Positions 17,499-26,819 of a stretch of 64,000 nucleotides of DNA are shown piece after piece. The number at the start of each line of letters is the position of its first letter. Within the stretch, counting starts at the first letter, position 1. The notes beneath the pieces were generated by a model. It saw only the letters and a program-made list of their open reading frames with translations. It did no database searches and was not told the origin of the DNA. The stretch spans positions 1-64,000 of the IMG/VR virus record IMGVR_UViG_3300026484_000001; one strand, 5' to 3'. Made by a program: the position numbers and the translations under genes. Origin of the DNA: a virus.

Positions 17499-17981
17499 AT
17501 GGTATTAACAGAAGTTGGACACACGACTTTAGCTGAAGCAATGTTTCCGAAAGACTATTTTCTAGCATGGGGTGATTTACCACTTGGTTCTGAATGGAAT
17601 CGTGTGCCACCCACAGAAGATATTCTTGCGGACAAGCTGATAGAAGAAGTTGGTCGTATAAAATTCCAAGCAAAGGAATATGTTGTTCCAGATGATGCTG
17701 GGGTTATCAATGTAGACGGGATTAAATGGGCTGTTTCAGCTACTCCTTCAAAATATGTATATTTAAAATTTCAATTTGAACAAACTATGAATCCAGAGTC
17801 GGCTATTTATCAGCTGGGACTTTTTAGTGATGTGGTTCCAGTTGCAGGAAAGGAAGAGGAAACTTATCTTCTTCCAGGTGACATGGACGATGAAGGGAAA
17901 GTTGTACTTATAGAAAATCAAGCAGTTGTTTACAGAAACTCCGCAACACGAGAAGTGTTCGAGTTTGTAATCACTTACTAA
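17499..17981 (+). CDS. Tail/baseplate attachment protein, 160 aa
   Basis: AAAGGAG site before the ATG. The pattern 'FLAWGDLPLGSEWNRVPP', then 'LIEEVGRIKF', 'YVVPDDAGVINVDG' and a later 'YVYLKFQFEQTMNPESAIYQLGLF' resembles a beta-sandwich protein common in baseplates of myophages. There it links wedges to larger fibre-bearing proteins. The next gene (DUF4815-like) is its usual partner. Exact role is inferred. Confidence 0.7.
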   Translation: MVLTEVGHTTLAEAMFPKDYFLAWGDLPLGSEWNRVPPTEDILADKLIEEVGRIKFQAKEYVVPDDAGVINVDGIKWAVSATPSKYVYLKFQFEQTMNPESAIYQLGLFSDVVPVAGKEEETYLLPGDMDDEGKVVLIENQAVVYRNSATREVFEFVITY

Positions 17982-17991
17982 GAGGTAAAAA

Positions 17992-20900
17992 ATGGCATAC
18001 GATATAAATTTAAACAGATATTACAACAGATTCAAAGACCAGCCACAATTTTCGGACTATAAAGTTCTATTATTCCGTGCTGGTGATGCTCTGCAATCTG
18101 CAGAACTAAATGAACTTCAACAAACTCTTCACAACGAAAACTCTCACCTCGCAAGAAACTTTCTTGTTAATGGTGCAATTGTTTCAGGTGGTAAAGTTGA
18201 GATTGAAAGAACTTCTGCTGGGACAAATCCAGCTGGCGATGAGTTGTATAATCTAGATGTAAATGTTGAAGATTCTGTAATGTTCCTAAACACATACTAT
18301 GTAAGTGTTAAAGAATCAGATCTTCAACTTGCTGGTAAATATTTACCAACACAGGACGACAATATCGGTGTTAAAATCACCTATACTGAAGTTACAGAGG
18401 GACTAGATCCTTCTTTAAAAGATCCTGCAGTTGAAACTAGAAACTATGCACAACCTGGAGCTGGCCGTCTAAAAATTACTGGTGAGTGGATATTTGAAGC
18501 TGACTTCGTAGAAGTTGTTGGTGAAGAATTTATCCCATTATACCGAGTTATCAACGGTGAACTTGTGTCTCTTACTGGATATAGTGGTTTTGAAAGATCT
18601 GTTATCAACTTAATTGCTAAGTATGATAGAAATGCAAACGGAAACTATGTTATTGATGGATACGAGGTTTCATATCTTGAAAAACTTACAGACCTTGGGC
18701 CATTTGACCTTTCAATCGCGGAAGGAAATGCCAATGTTTACGGTTTCAACTATGAAACGGAAATCTCTCAAGAGTTAGAAATTGCTCCGCTGATAGATTT
18801 TGAATTAAAGCAATCAGAGCCAAATGAGTACGGTGCTGCGGGAATTCTTGCTAATGAGTATCCTGTAAGACACTTTCCAGTTCGTAAAGTGTTCCGTATA
18901 TCCGGACAAAAACAAATTGGTACTACTTTCTCTGATAATTCTACTAATGATTATGAAGAAGTAACTCATGGTGGTTTCGCTGGTGCATCTGATGAATTAG
19001 CATTACAACCCGTTATCTCACTTATTGATGTTCGTCAAGACGGAAAAACTTTCGTTGAAGGAACTGATTATCAACTAAGTGGTGATTCAATTGCATGGTT
19101 GGGCGGTGTTGAGCCGGATCCATCTAGTACATACTATGTTTCATATAGATACAACTACACTGAAACTGCTGATGTTGATGACGGAACATTCCCAACTGTT
19201 GGTGGTTCTATTTCTGCTGACAAAAAGAAGATTGAACTTCTAGGTTTCGCTCCAGGGACTTCAGTCTCTGTAGATTATGACTTTACACTTCAAAGATACG
19301 ATGCTATCTTCCTTGATGCTAATGGTCAACTAAGTTCTACAAAGGGTGTTCCAGATGAGAACGATCCTCGTGTTCCAAGTCTTGACAAAGATTACACACT
19401 GAAAGTAGCGGAAGTGTTACTTGGTGCAGATTTTGATCCTCAGGTTCAACAAGCTTCACTTCGTGTGTTTAAGATGTCTGATATTCAACTATTACTTGAT
19501 AATATTAAGCAAAATGAGTACAATATTACTAGATTGGCACTTGCTTCTAATATGAGAGAAAGTCAACCAACTTCATTGTTCTTAGGACAATTTGTTGATG
19601 ATTTCGCTGACGATGACATGAGAGATGATGGTTATAGTGGTCTGAATCAAAATGCATTAACAATCGGTGGAAACTTGATTCTTGACATTGATTGGGAAAC
19701 AATCGAAGCTTCAGCTGAATTACCAGCAGAGCAGATGACTATTGAAATGCCATCGACTCAAGCGGGAATTGTTTTAAATCAACCACATTGGACTAAGACT
19801 CGTCAAATTAATGAGTATCTGTTTAAATCTCCGCCATCGGCAAAGATTAACATTTATCCAAAAGTCTATCGTTGGGTTTCTAGAACTTCGTATAGTACAT
19901 TTGTTCGTTCAGTTCAAACTGCAACTCGTGGTATTAATAGTTGGACAACTCGTTACCATGTTTTTGGTACACATAGATGGCATTCACATATATCGACAAC
20001 TGTTTCTACATCTGTATCTCGTCAAATTCTAGGTCGTTCAGTTGGTCGTTCTTCAAGTATTTCAACTTCAAGAACTCCAGCAATCATCCCGAGAATTAAC
20101 ATTCGTGTTTATTCTGATGACAATGACTTCAATAACAATGAAACTGTAGATATCTTTTTTGCAGACAAGCTTGTTAAGACAGTTACAGCTAATGGGTCTG
20201 GTCGTATTATAAACGAAGTATTCCAAATTCCAGCTAATCAATATTCTGGGACAAAAGAAGTTCGTTGTACTGGTCGTGATTCTAAGACTGAAGGAAAAAC
20301 AATTTTCCAAGCAACACCTTTAAGTCGTCGAGTACAAACAACTGTTACGAACTGGTGGAGATGGGTTGTTCGTCGTCAAGGTATAATTTGGAGAGAGGCT
20401 GATCCAGTTGCCCAATCATTTATCCTTGACGACACGGTTGCTATTGATGGTATCAATGTATATTTCGATGTACTTCCAACAACTGCGACTTCTTGTGTAA
20501 TTTGTGAAACTACTGCGGGACTTCCAGATAAGACAAAGGCACTTGTTTCTGCGACTCTTGAACCTCAGTTCTTAAACAACACTGGAGCTACTTTCTTTTC
20601 AATGCCGAATAAAATCGCATTAACGAAAGGTAAAGAATATGCATTCATTGTTATCTGTAAAGATGCGGTTGGAACTGTTAAAGTTGCTCGTTTAGGTGAG
20701 AGAGATGACGAAGCTGGAAAGTGGATCACCTCTCAAGCTTATTCAATTGGTGTTTTATTCAATTCATCAAATGGTTCAGCATGGACTCCTCTACAAGAGG
20801 AAGATATGAAGTTCCAAATCGTTTCTTGTAACTTCGTGCCACAGTACGAATTCCAGTTCCCTGAAGCTTCTGTTGTAGACGCAACTGACCTTATGGTTCT

Positions 20901-21450
20901 TGCGAATGCGAAGGTTGAAGAAGGAACGACAATTCAGTACAAAGTTCAATTACTTGACCGTGCTGATGACAACGAATACTTTGTAAATAGTTACTCACAG
21001 TTTCCATTAGACACTAAGTATAGTGGTCGTGTACAAGTCACAGCACTATTTGAGTCAATTAATGGTATCGTTTCTCCAGTTCTTGACCCAGAAATGCAAA
21101 TTTCTGTTGGTACGACTACACAACTTTCTGACTATGTGTCTAGATCGTTTGATTTTGATGGTGATGCGACAATCGTTGATGTGTACCTTGATAATTATAA
21201 GCCAGCAAATACAAATATTACTGCCTATTATCAACATCAAGCGACGACTGGCGGACCTCTTACTTGGGTAGAGATTCCAATTTCTAGTTCTAAGCCTCTT
21301 GGTTATGACTGGATTGAGTCTCACTTCAGACTAGAGGGCTTAACAGCTCCGGAAAACAGAAAGACAAGAGTTCGTCTTGTACTTCAAACTTCTAACGACA
21401 AAGATCGTCCAGTAGTTTCAAATCTAAGATTCAATGTTCAGAAGATATAA
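17992..21450 (+). CDS. Large DUF4815-type tail structural protein, 1152 aa
   Basis: The N-terminus 'YYNRFKDQPQFSDYKVLLFR' plus 'GDALQSAELNELQQTLHNE' is the diagnostic start of DUF4815 phage virion proteins, which hold peripheral fibres on the baseplate. Mid-region beta domains follow. Residues about 625-700 are rich in Ser, Thr, Arg and Trp, and may be an exposed arm. The C-terminal half shows jelly-roll-like repeats. AGAGG site before the ATG. It is the second largest product in the tail module after concatenated fibres. Confidence 0.78.
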   Translation: MAYDINLNRYYNRFKDQPQFSDYKVLLFRAGDALQSAELNELQQTLHNENSHLARNFLVNGAIVSGGKVEIERTSAGTNPAGDELYNLDVNVEDSVMFLNTYYVSVKESDLQLAGKYLPTQDDNIGVKITYTEVTEGLDPSLKDPAVETRNYAQPGAGRLKITGEWIFEADFVEVVGEEFIPLYRVINGELVSLTGYSGFERSVINLIAKYDRNANGNYVIDGYEVSYLEKLTDLGPFDLSIAEGNANVYGFNYETEISQELEIAPLIDFELKQSEPNEYGAAGILANEYPVRHFPVRKVFRISGQKQIGTTFSDNSTNDYEEVTHGGFAGASDELALQPVISLIDVRQDGKTFVEGTDYQLSGDSIAWLGGVEPDPSSTYYVSYRYNYTETADVDDGTFPTVGGSISADKKKIELLGFAPGTSVSVDYDFTLQRYDAIFLDANGQLSSTKGVPDENDPRVPSLDKDYTLKVAEVLLGADFDPQVQQASLRVFKMSDIQLLLDNIKQNEYNITRLALASNMRESQPTSLFLGQFVDDFADDDMRDDGYSGLNQNALTIGGNLILDIDWETIEASAELPAEQMTIEMPSTQAGIVLNQPHWTKTRQINEYLFKSPPSAKINIYPKVYRWVSRTSYSTFVRSVQTATRGINSWTTRYHVFGTHRWHSHISTTVSTSVSRQILGRSVGRSSSISTSRTPAIIPRINIRVYSDDNDFNNNETVDIFFADKLVKTVTANGSGRIINEVFQIPANQYSGTKEVRCTGRDSKTEGKTIFQATPLSRRVQTTVTNWWRWVVRRQGIIWREADPVAQSFILDDTVAIDGINVYFDVLPTTATSCVICETTAGLPDKTKALVSATLEPQFLNNTGATFFSMPNKIALTKGKEYAFIVICKDAVGTVKVARLGERDDEAGKWITSQAYSIGVLFNSSNGSAWTPLQEEDMKFQIVSCNFVPQYEFQFPEASVVDATDLMVLANAKVEEGTTIQYKVQLLDRADDNEYFVNSYSQFPLDTKYSGRVQVTALFESINGIVSPVLDPEMQISVGTTTQLSDYVSRSFDFDGDATIVDVYLDNYKPANTNITAYYQHQATTGGPLTWVEIPISSSKPLGYDWIESHFRLEGLTAPENRKTRVRLVLQTSNDKDRPVVSNLRFNVQKI

Positions 21451-21478
21451 TTCTTCTGGGCTGACAAAAGGATAAAAT

Positions 21479-22465
21479 ATGTCAACTTCAATTACACCAA
21501 ATAGAAATTATACTCATCCGGAAAAAGATGAGGATTTACAAGCTTCTAATGTCTTCTTTAAAAATAATCTATTTGCAATAGATTTAGATATCCAAAACCT
21601 CTTTAATGATAAAGCAAATGCTATTGATGTTTATACTCGACTAGAGACTGATGATAATATAAGCGATGCAATTACTCTTTATGACCAAAATTTGGACATT
21701 TATGGGTCGTATACGACTGGTGATGTGAGAGGAACTACTGAATTAATTCTTAATGATGTATTATTAAATCCAGGTGTTGCTACTAAGGTGACTGTAAATG
21801 CTAAGGGTCTTGTCGTAGGAATTGGAACTTTTGTGGAAGCTGATATAACTGACTTCGGTTCATATATGTTGAACTCTATGTTGGATGACACTGCAACTGA
21901 TGTTTCTCATGTTCTTTCAGCGAGTAAAATTTTAAGTCTCGTTGACGGGGTTTCTAGTGACTTATCTTCATATGTTCCTTTAACTGACTACACAGATAAT
22001 GCAGTTCTCGCGAAGCTAAAAAATGTTGATGGTGATGGATCTGGTTTAGATGCTGAGTTACTACTTGGGCAAATAGCTTCATATTACTTGGATTATAGTA
22101 ACTTTACTAACACACCAACTACTCTTACTGGTTATGGGATCACTGATGTTGTGAGTATCAACTCGAATAATGTAATTACATCTGCTGCATCTGTCGATAT
22201 TGATTTTTCAATAGCTGAAGTTCAGACTATTATTATGGATGCTGATATTACATTCACTGCTTCTAATTTAGTTGAGGCTCAAAGAGGAACTTTAGTGTTC
22301 GCACAAGATAACACTGGGTCTAGAATTCCGACTCTTCCAACAGAATTCAAATTCGAGGGCGGTACTGCTCCAGTTTTCACTACTGATGCAAATGCGATTG
22401 ATACAATTAATTATGTAGTATCTGGAACAAATGTACTTTGTACTTTCTCAGCTGACTTTGCATAG
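21479..22465 (+). CDS. Tail fibre protein, 328 aa
   Basis: AAAGGA site. The central part has short-tail-fibre-like pieces: 'GTTELILNDVLLNPGVATKVT', then 'VTVNAKGLVVGIGTFVEADI' (the 'kvtvdakGrvt.gt.l' motif of fibre shafts) and 'LTGYGITDV'. The last about 85 residues form a beta domain that recurs at the end of the gene at 28132, so the two fibres share a C-terminal module. Confidence 0.75.
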   Translation: MSTSITPNRNYTHPEKDEDLQASNVFFKNNLFAIDLDIQNLFNDKANAIDVYTRLETDDNISDAITLYDQNLDIYGSYTTGDVRGTTELILNDVLLNPGVATKVTVNAKGLVVGIGTFVEADITDFGSYMLNSMLDDTATDVSHVLSASKILSLVDGVSSDLSSYVPLTDYTDNAVLAKLKNVDGDGSGLDAELLLGQIASYYLDYSNFTNTPTTLTGYGITDVVSINSNNVITSAASVDIDFSIAEVQTIIMDADITFTASNLVEAQRGTLVFAQDNTGSRIPTLPTEFKFEGGTAPVFTTDANAIDTINYVVSGTNVLCTFSADFA

Positions 22466-22474
22466 GAGTAAATA

Positions 22475-23548
22475 ATGCCTTTACACACAAAAGGGAGAAA
22501 ATACCCTTATCCAGCCAAGTCAGAAACTTTTGACTCAAGCTGGGACACATTTCAATTATTTTTTAACCAATTAGACAGAGAATTCACAAGTGCTTTCAAC
22601 TTTATGGTTGGAACCGGAATAGAATTTATATGGATTACCGAAAACGAGCTCACTGCTCAAAAAGGCATGAAATATGGTGATTTTGGTGTTCGTTTAGACA
22701 CTGGAGGAATTTATGAGTATAGAAGATTTGTAGATGAATCTGGAAAGCCAGGATGGCGATTCAAGTATGATATCAACTCACTTCCTCTTAATATTGATAG
22801 AGATCCGACTGGTGATGACTGGGGTATGCCAAAAGGGTATAACTGGATCAATAATACATCAGGCGAAAGCTTCTACTGTATCAAAAATGATATCGGTAGA
22901 ACGATTTGGGTTTCTGAAAATAAGGCTATTGGACACGAAGTGAAATTTGGCTACTTTGTTCCAAGATGGAACTTTGAGTTTGCTGGAGAGTACCTTAACG
23001 GAACTTTAGAGCAAACTGGTAGATTCTATTACACAAACGGAGAAGAGTCCGTGACACTCAAGATAGGTGGTAAGAAAGTGGGTTCTATTAAGTTAGAAGC
23101 CGGAAGAACTTATTATAGTGTCGGTGATCTTGACATAATGTCATATCCTCCAACTGATTTAGAAAATGCTGGAAAGTGTAACAGTGATTTGTTCCTAAGA
23201 TTTTTAACATTCATGGGGACAATTTCTACTCAATCTAGCCCATCATATAGTGAATTTCATGGTGTAGTTCTAAGTAAAGAGATGATTGAAATTATCAGTA
23301 CAGAATCTTCAATGGTGACTGAGTTGAGTAGAATGAATCTTCCAGCACCTACGGTATCATTCGCTAAAGAGATGAAGTATGATTTTTATCACACTATCAC
23401 TTATCTCGAAGCAGTAAATAATACTATAAAGAAAATCCTCTTGAGATGTATGGCATGTATCGGATTAAGTTCGTATGATGGTAACATAGTACTCGTAGAT
23501 GGAAACGAAATATTAGCAGACGGTAATGAAAATCCACCGTGTGCATAG
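22475..23548 (+). CDS. Tail-associated protein, 357 aa, unrecognised
   Basis: GGAG site, and tightly packed between fibre genes. It has a helical N-terminus, a long beta middle ('FGVRLDTGGIYEYRRFVDES'), then a mostly helical C-terminal 120 residues ending in a Cys-bearing 'RCMACIGL' and a Gly/Asp tail 'VLVDGNEILADGNENPPCA'. A fibre-joining or receptor-binding role is inferred from context only. Confidence 0.65.
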   Translation: MPLHTKGRKYPYPAKSETFDSSWDTFQLFFNQLDREFTSAFNFMVGTGIEFIWITENELTAQKGMKYGDFGVRLDTGGIYEYRRFVDESGKPGWRFKYDINSLPLNIDRDPTGDDWGMPKGYNWINNTSGESFYCIKNDIGRTIWVSENKAIGHEVKFGYFVPRWNFEFAGEYLNGTLEQTGRFYYTNGEESVTLKIGGKKVGSIKLEAGRTYYSVGDLDIMSYPPTDLENAGKCNSDLFLRFLTFMGTISTQSSPSYSEFHGVVLSKEMIEIISTESSMVTELSRMNLPAPTVSFAKEMKYDFYHTITYLEAVNNTIKKILLRCMACIGLSSYDGNIVLVDGNEILADGNENPPCA

Positions 23549-23557
23549 GAGAACTTA

Positions 23558-25234
23558 ATGTCTGGAGTTTTACAAAGAAGAGACACATTTTTAAATTTAA
23601 CTGATTTACTTCCATCTGACAGAGAGCTTGTTCAGATCGAAGATCTCCAGCGATATGGTTTGAAGCTTAAGGGTGATTTTAGAATTGTCAGCCAAATGCT
23701 TCATCGCGATGCTGGACACGAAATGCGAGAATATGATGAATTTCTCAAAAAAGGAAAAATTGGTTACAAAGCACTTGACTTTTCATTTGCTAATGATGGC
23801 GACCCTCTTGGTGTAGGTGCTCTAGGGCATACTGCTGTAACTTTCGGCCAAGCTACTACTGCATCTGGAATTCATTCATTCGCAATTGGAAATTTAACAA
23901 AAGCTACTGGTGAAAACTCAATAGCAAAGGGATTGAGTACATTATCTTCTGGGAAAAACTCCCAAGCTTCAGGCGAAAACTCAATTGCTAGTGGTGAAAA
24001 CTCAATTGCGAGTGGTGTAAATACATTATCTTCTGGAAAAAACTCACAAGCATATGGAGATGGAACGATTGCAAGTGGTGAAAACTCTTTTGCTAATGGA
24101 AATAAAAGTTATTTACCAGGAATTGTATATACAGCAGAGACTCCATTAACTGATTTTTGTACTGGAACTAGAGCTGTATATACATCTGATTTTGGTATCA
24201 GAAATGGTAGCAATGTAGTATTTTTTAATTTCGGTACTGGTATTCTTGTAAGACTTGACTTAGATGATCCAACGACTTTTCAAATAGTATCACCAAATGG
24301 TAGATTTGCACCAACAATAGTTGAATATCCTTTACCAATCACTATCTCATCTACGATGTCAAATTGGACCTATAACTCAGCGACTGCTTCTACGAAAGAT
24401 GGGATTGGGTATCTAACTGTACTTGATGACAATACAAAGGTTTATAAATTTACATTAGAAACACTGACTTGGGAATATCTTGGCGAGGTTCCAGGTGCAT
24501 CATTTAATAACTTAGGAACTAATATTGGCGGAATACTATATTATATAAAGAGAAATGACCTTGACAATATTAGAATAGTTGATTTGGAAAATTTGACCGA
24601 GGAAATTGTTCCGTATCCTAGAGGTGTTAGTACATATAAAAATGCATCTATTATGTCACACAACTTTGAAGATAAATATGTAATGTATAATTCTGGTGCT
24701 GTTGGTGATAATGGAGTTCGAATTTTAGACCCAGCAAATGGGTTTGCAACTGTTGGAACCGTTGAAAATATAGATCCAGATGGGTATACAATTGTTGGGG
24801 ACGGTTTCGAGAATAGAAATAATATTCTATACGATGGTGTTTCATTTATTGGAAAATACTCTAAATGGTATTCAAGCGGAGGTTATGGTGTAATTACAGG
24901 AGCATATGTAAGATCAGATTTTTCGCTAGGTTTTTTACCTGACGATTGGTTAGGATTAATTCCTCAAGACCACTTGGATGTTGAGGAACCAAATTCATAT
25001 GAGTCTGCTTGGGTTCAGGATGGATGGTTACTTGATGGCGACAACTTACTTCTTAGCATTTATGGTGGATGGGGTGGATACACTTGGGAAGTAGAAGAAG
25101 GAGTTGAAATTTCAACTACTGCTTCAGGAAAAAATTCAATTTCAATTGGAAGTGGAGTTACTGCTTCCGGTGAAAATGCCGTTGCTCGTGGTTCAAGAAC
25201 AAAAACTCTAGAAACAATAAGTTTCTTAGTATAA
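23558..25234 (+). CDS. Tail fibre with YadA-head-like repeats and beta-propeller-like centre, 558 aa
   Basis: Residues about 85-180 consist of short repeats such as 'ASGENSIASGENSIASG', the left-handed beta-roll repeat of trimeric autotransporter heads (Hep/Hag, YadA). Residues about 190-500 resemble blades of a WD/kelch-like propeller ('YKFTLETLTWEYLGEVPG'). A short set of head repeats returns at the end ('GKNSISIGSGVTASGENAVARG'). Host-receptor binding is likely. It is followed by two more genes of the same repeat family. Confidence 0.75.
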   Translation: MSGVLQRRDTFLNLTDLLPSDRELVQIEDLQRYGLKLKGDFRIVSQMLHRDAGHEMREYDEFLKKGKIGYKALDFSFANDGDPLGVGALGHTAVTFGQATTASGIHSFAIGNLTKATGENSIAKGLSTLSSGKNSQASGENSIASGENSIASGVNTLSSGKNSQAYGDGTIASGENSFANGNKSYLPGIVYTAETPLTDFCTGTRAVYTSDFGIRNGSNVVFFNFGTGILVRLDLDDPTTFQIVSPNGRFAPTIVEYPLPITISSTMSNWTYNSATASTKDGIGYLTVLDDNTKVYKFTLETLTWEYLGEVPGASFNNLGTNIGGILYYIKRNDLDNIRIVDLENLTEEIVPYPRGVSTYKNASIMSHNFEDKYVMYNSGAVGDNGVRILDPANGFATVGTVENIDPDGYTIVGDGFENRNNILYDGVSFIGKYSKWYSSGGYGVITGAYVRSDFSLGFLPDDWLGLIPQDHLDVEEPNSYESAWVQDGWLLDGDNLLLSIYGGWGGYTWEVEEGVEISTTASGKNSISIGSGVTASGENAVARGSRTKTLETISFLV

Positions 25235-25247
25235 TTGGAGATAATTT

Positions 25248-26819
25248 ATGATTACTACAGAATATGTTGAATTGCCTCAGGCAACATCAATCACTCCTAA
25301 TGTCGGAGCACATGGCGAAAACTCCGAGGCGACGGGAAAGAACACATCAGCACTGGCTAGTAACTCTTCTGCTTCCGGCGAAGAAACACTAGCCAGTGGA
25401 AAAGATTCGACTGCTAAGGGGTTTAAAACTGTAGCCCATGGAGATGCTTCGAGTGCTGAAGGAGCTGGATCTATATCTTATGGACACTTAAGTCATACAG
25501 AGGGTGAAAACTCTATGGCTTTCGGTACTGCTTCGCATGCTGAGGGTGGGAATATAAGTATGTCTCCTATGCTTCCTTTAAGACATACAGAGGCTGAAAC
25601 CCCTATGGCTTTCAGTACTGCTTCGATTGCTTTTCCAACAAAGGCTGGTGGTCGTGCTTCGCATGCTGAGGGTGCTGGTACAAGAACCGGAGGGTTTGAC
25701 TCTGAAGAAACTCCAGTATTTGATGATATTTGGGAAGGAGACGAAAATGAGGGTGCTTATGCCCATGCTGAAGGATTCAAGACTGTAGCTTACGGTCAAT
25801 CATCTCATGTTGAGGGTGTTGAAACATATGCCGAAGGAAAGGCATCTCATGCAGAGGGTGTTGAAACATATGCCTCAGGAGAGGCATCTCATACAGAGGG
25901 GTATGTTTCATATGCCTCAGGATTTGCATCTCATGCAGAGGGATATGGGACATATGTCGAAGGAGATGGATCTCATGCCGAGGGTTATGGGACTATAACG
26001 ACTGGTAATTATTCTCATGCTGAAGGAAATGCATCTCATGCAGAAGGATATGCATCTCATGCAGAAGGGCTCAGAACTAGAACTTATGGATCTTATTCTC
26101 ATGCTGAAGGGATCAGTACATATGCCGAAGGAAAGGCATCTCATGCAGAAGGGCTCAGAACTATTGCTAGAGGGGCAAAAGTTTCACATGCTGAAGGAGC
26201 CGACACTATTGCTTCTGGTTGTGGTTCACATGCAGAAGGTCATCTTTCCATAGCAGAAGGAGATAATTCTCATGCCGAAGGACATGGAACTAATGCTTCT
26301 GCTAAGAATGCCCATGCTGAGGGTGAAACTACAATTGCTTCCGGTGAAGGATCTCATGCTGAGGGTCGCAAAAATGTAGCTGAAGGAAACTATTCTCATG
26401 CTGAAGGTGGGGGATCTAACGGTTCCGAAAGTTCTCCATACTATTATCTTAACCATGCTGGTGGAGAAGGATCTCATGCTGAGGGTGGCGACACATCGAC
26501 TGGGGTTTATAATTCAAATGGGTATTATTATTACGGTGGTAGATTTGCGCATGCCGAAGGATATGGTTCTAATGCTGGTGCTGACTATTCACATGCAGAA
26601 GGAGAGTATTCAACTGCTTCCGGTGATGGATCTCATGCCGAGGGTTATGGGACTATAACGACTGGGTCACATTCCCATGCTGAAGGATATAGCTCAAGAG
26701 CATATGGAACTAACTCACATGCTGAGGGTAGATACACACTTGCGGACGGTTTAAATAGTCATGCAGAGGGCGAATCAATCACTGGTACATTCACATTTGA
26801 AGCTTTAGGAGGCGAGTAA
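25248..26819 (+). CDS. Tail fibre of SHAEG beta-roll repeats, 523 aa
   Basis: Almost the whole protein is made of 14-15-residue units with core 'SHAEG(Y/V)xTxAxG'. This is the repeat of YadA-like heads, which trimerise into a left-handed roll. About 25 units can be counted; some stretches around residues 100-140 are degenerate copies. It is coupled to the next gene by TAATG. The N-terminal 15 residues may anchor it to the partner fibre. Adhesion to the host surface is the likely role. Confidence 0.78.
   Translation: MITTEYVELPQATSITPNVGAHGENSEATGKNTSALASNSSASGEETLASGKDSTAKGFKTVAHGDASSAEGAGSISYGHLSHTEGENSMAFGTASHAEGGNISMSPMLPLRHTEAETPMAFSTASIAFPTKAGGRASHAEGAGTRTGGFDSEETPVFDDIWEGDENEGAYAHAEGFKTVAYGQSSHVEGVETYAEGKASHAEGVETYASGEASHTEGYVSYASGFASHAEGYGTYVEGDGSHAEGYGTITTGNYSHAEGNASHAEGYASHAEGLRTRTYGSYSHAEGISTYAEGKASHAEGLRTIARGAKVSHAEGADTIASGCGSHAEGHLSIAEGDNSHAEGHGTNASAKNAHAEGETTIASGEGSHAEGRKNVAEGNYSHAEGGGSNGSESSPYYYLNHAGGEGSHAEGGDTSTGVYNSNGYYYYGGRFAHAEGYGSNAGADYSHAEGEYSTASGDGSHAEGYGTITTGSHSHAEGYSSRAYGTNSHAEGRYTLADGLNSHAEGESITGTFTFEALGGE
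25965..26665 (+). repeat. Exact 41-bp repeat pair inside the fibre gene
   Basis: The same 41-bp segment occurs at 25965-26005 and 26625-26665, 660 bp apart and in frame. Recombination between them would delete or add about 220 residues without a frameshift. Many shorter near-copies lie between. Confidence 0.85.
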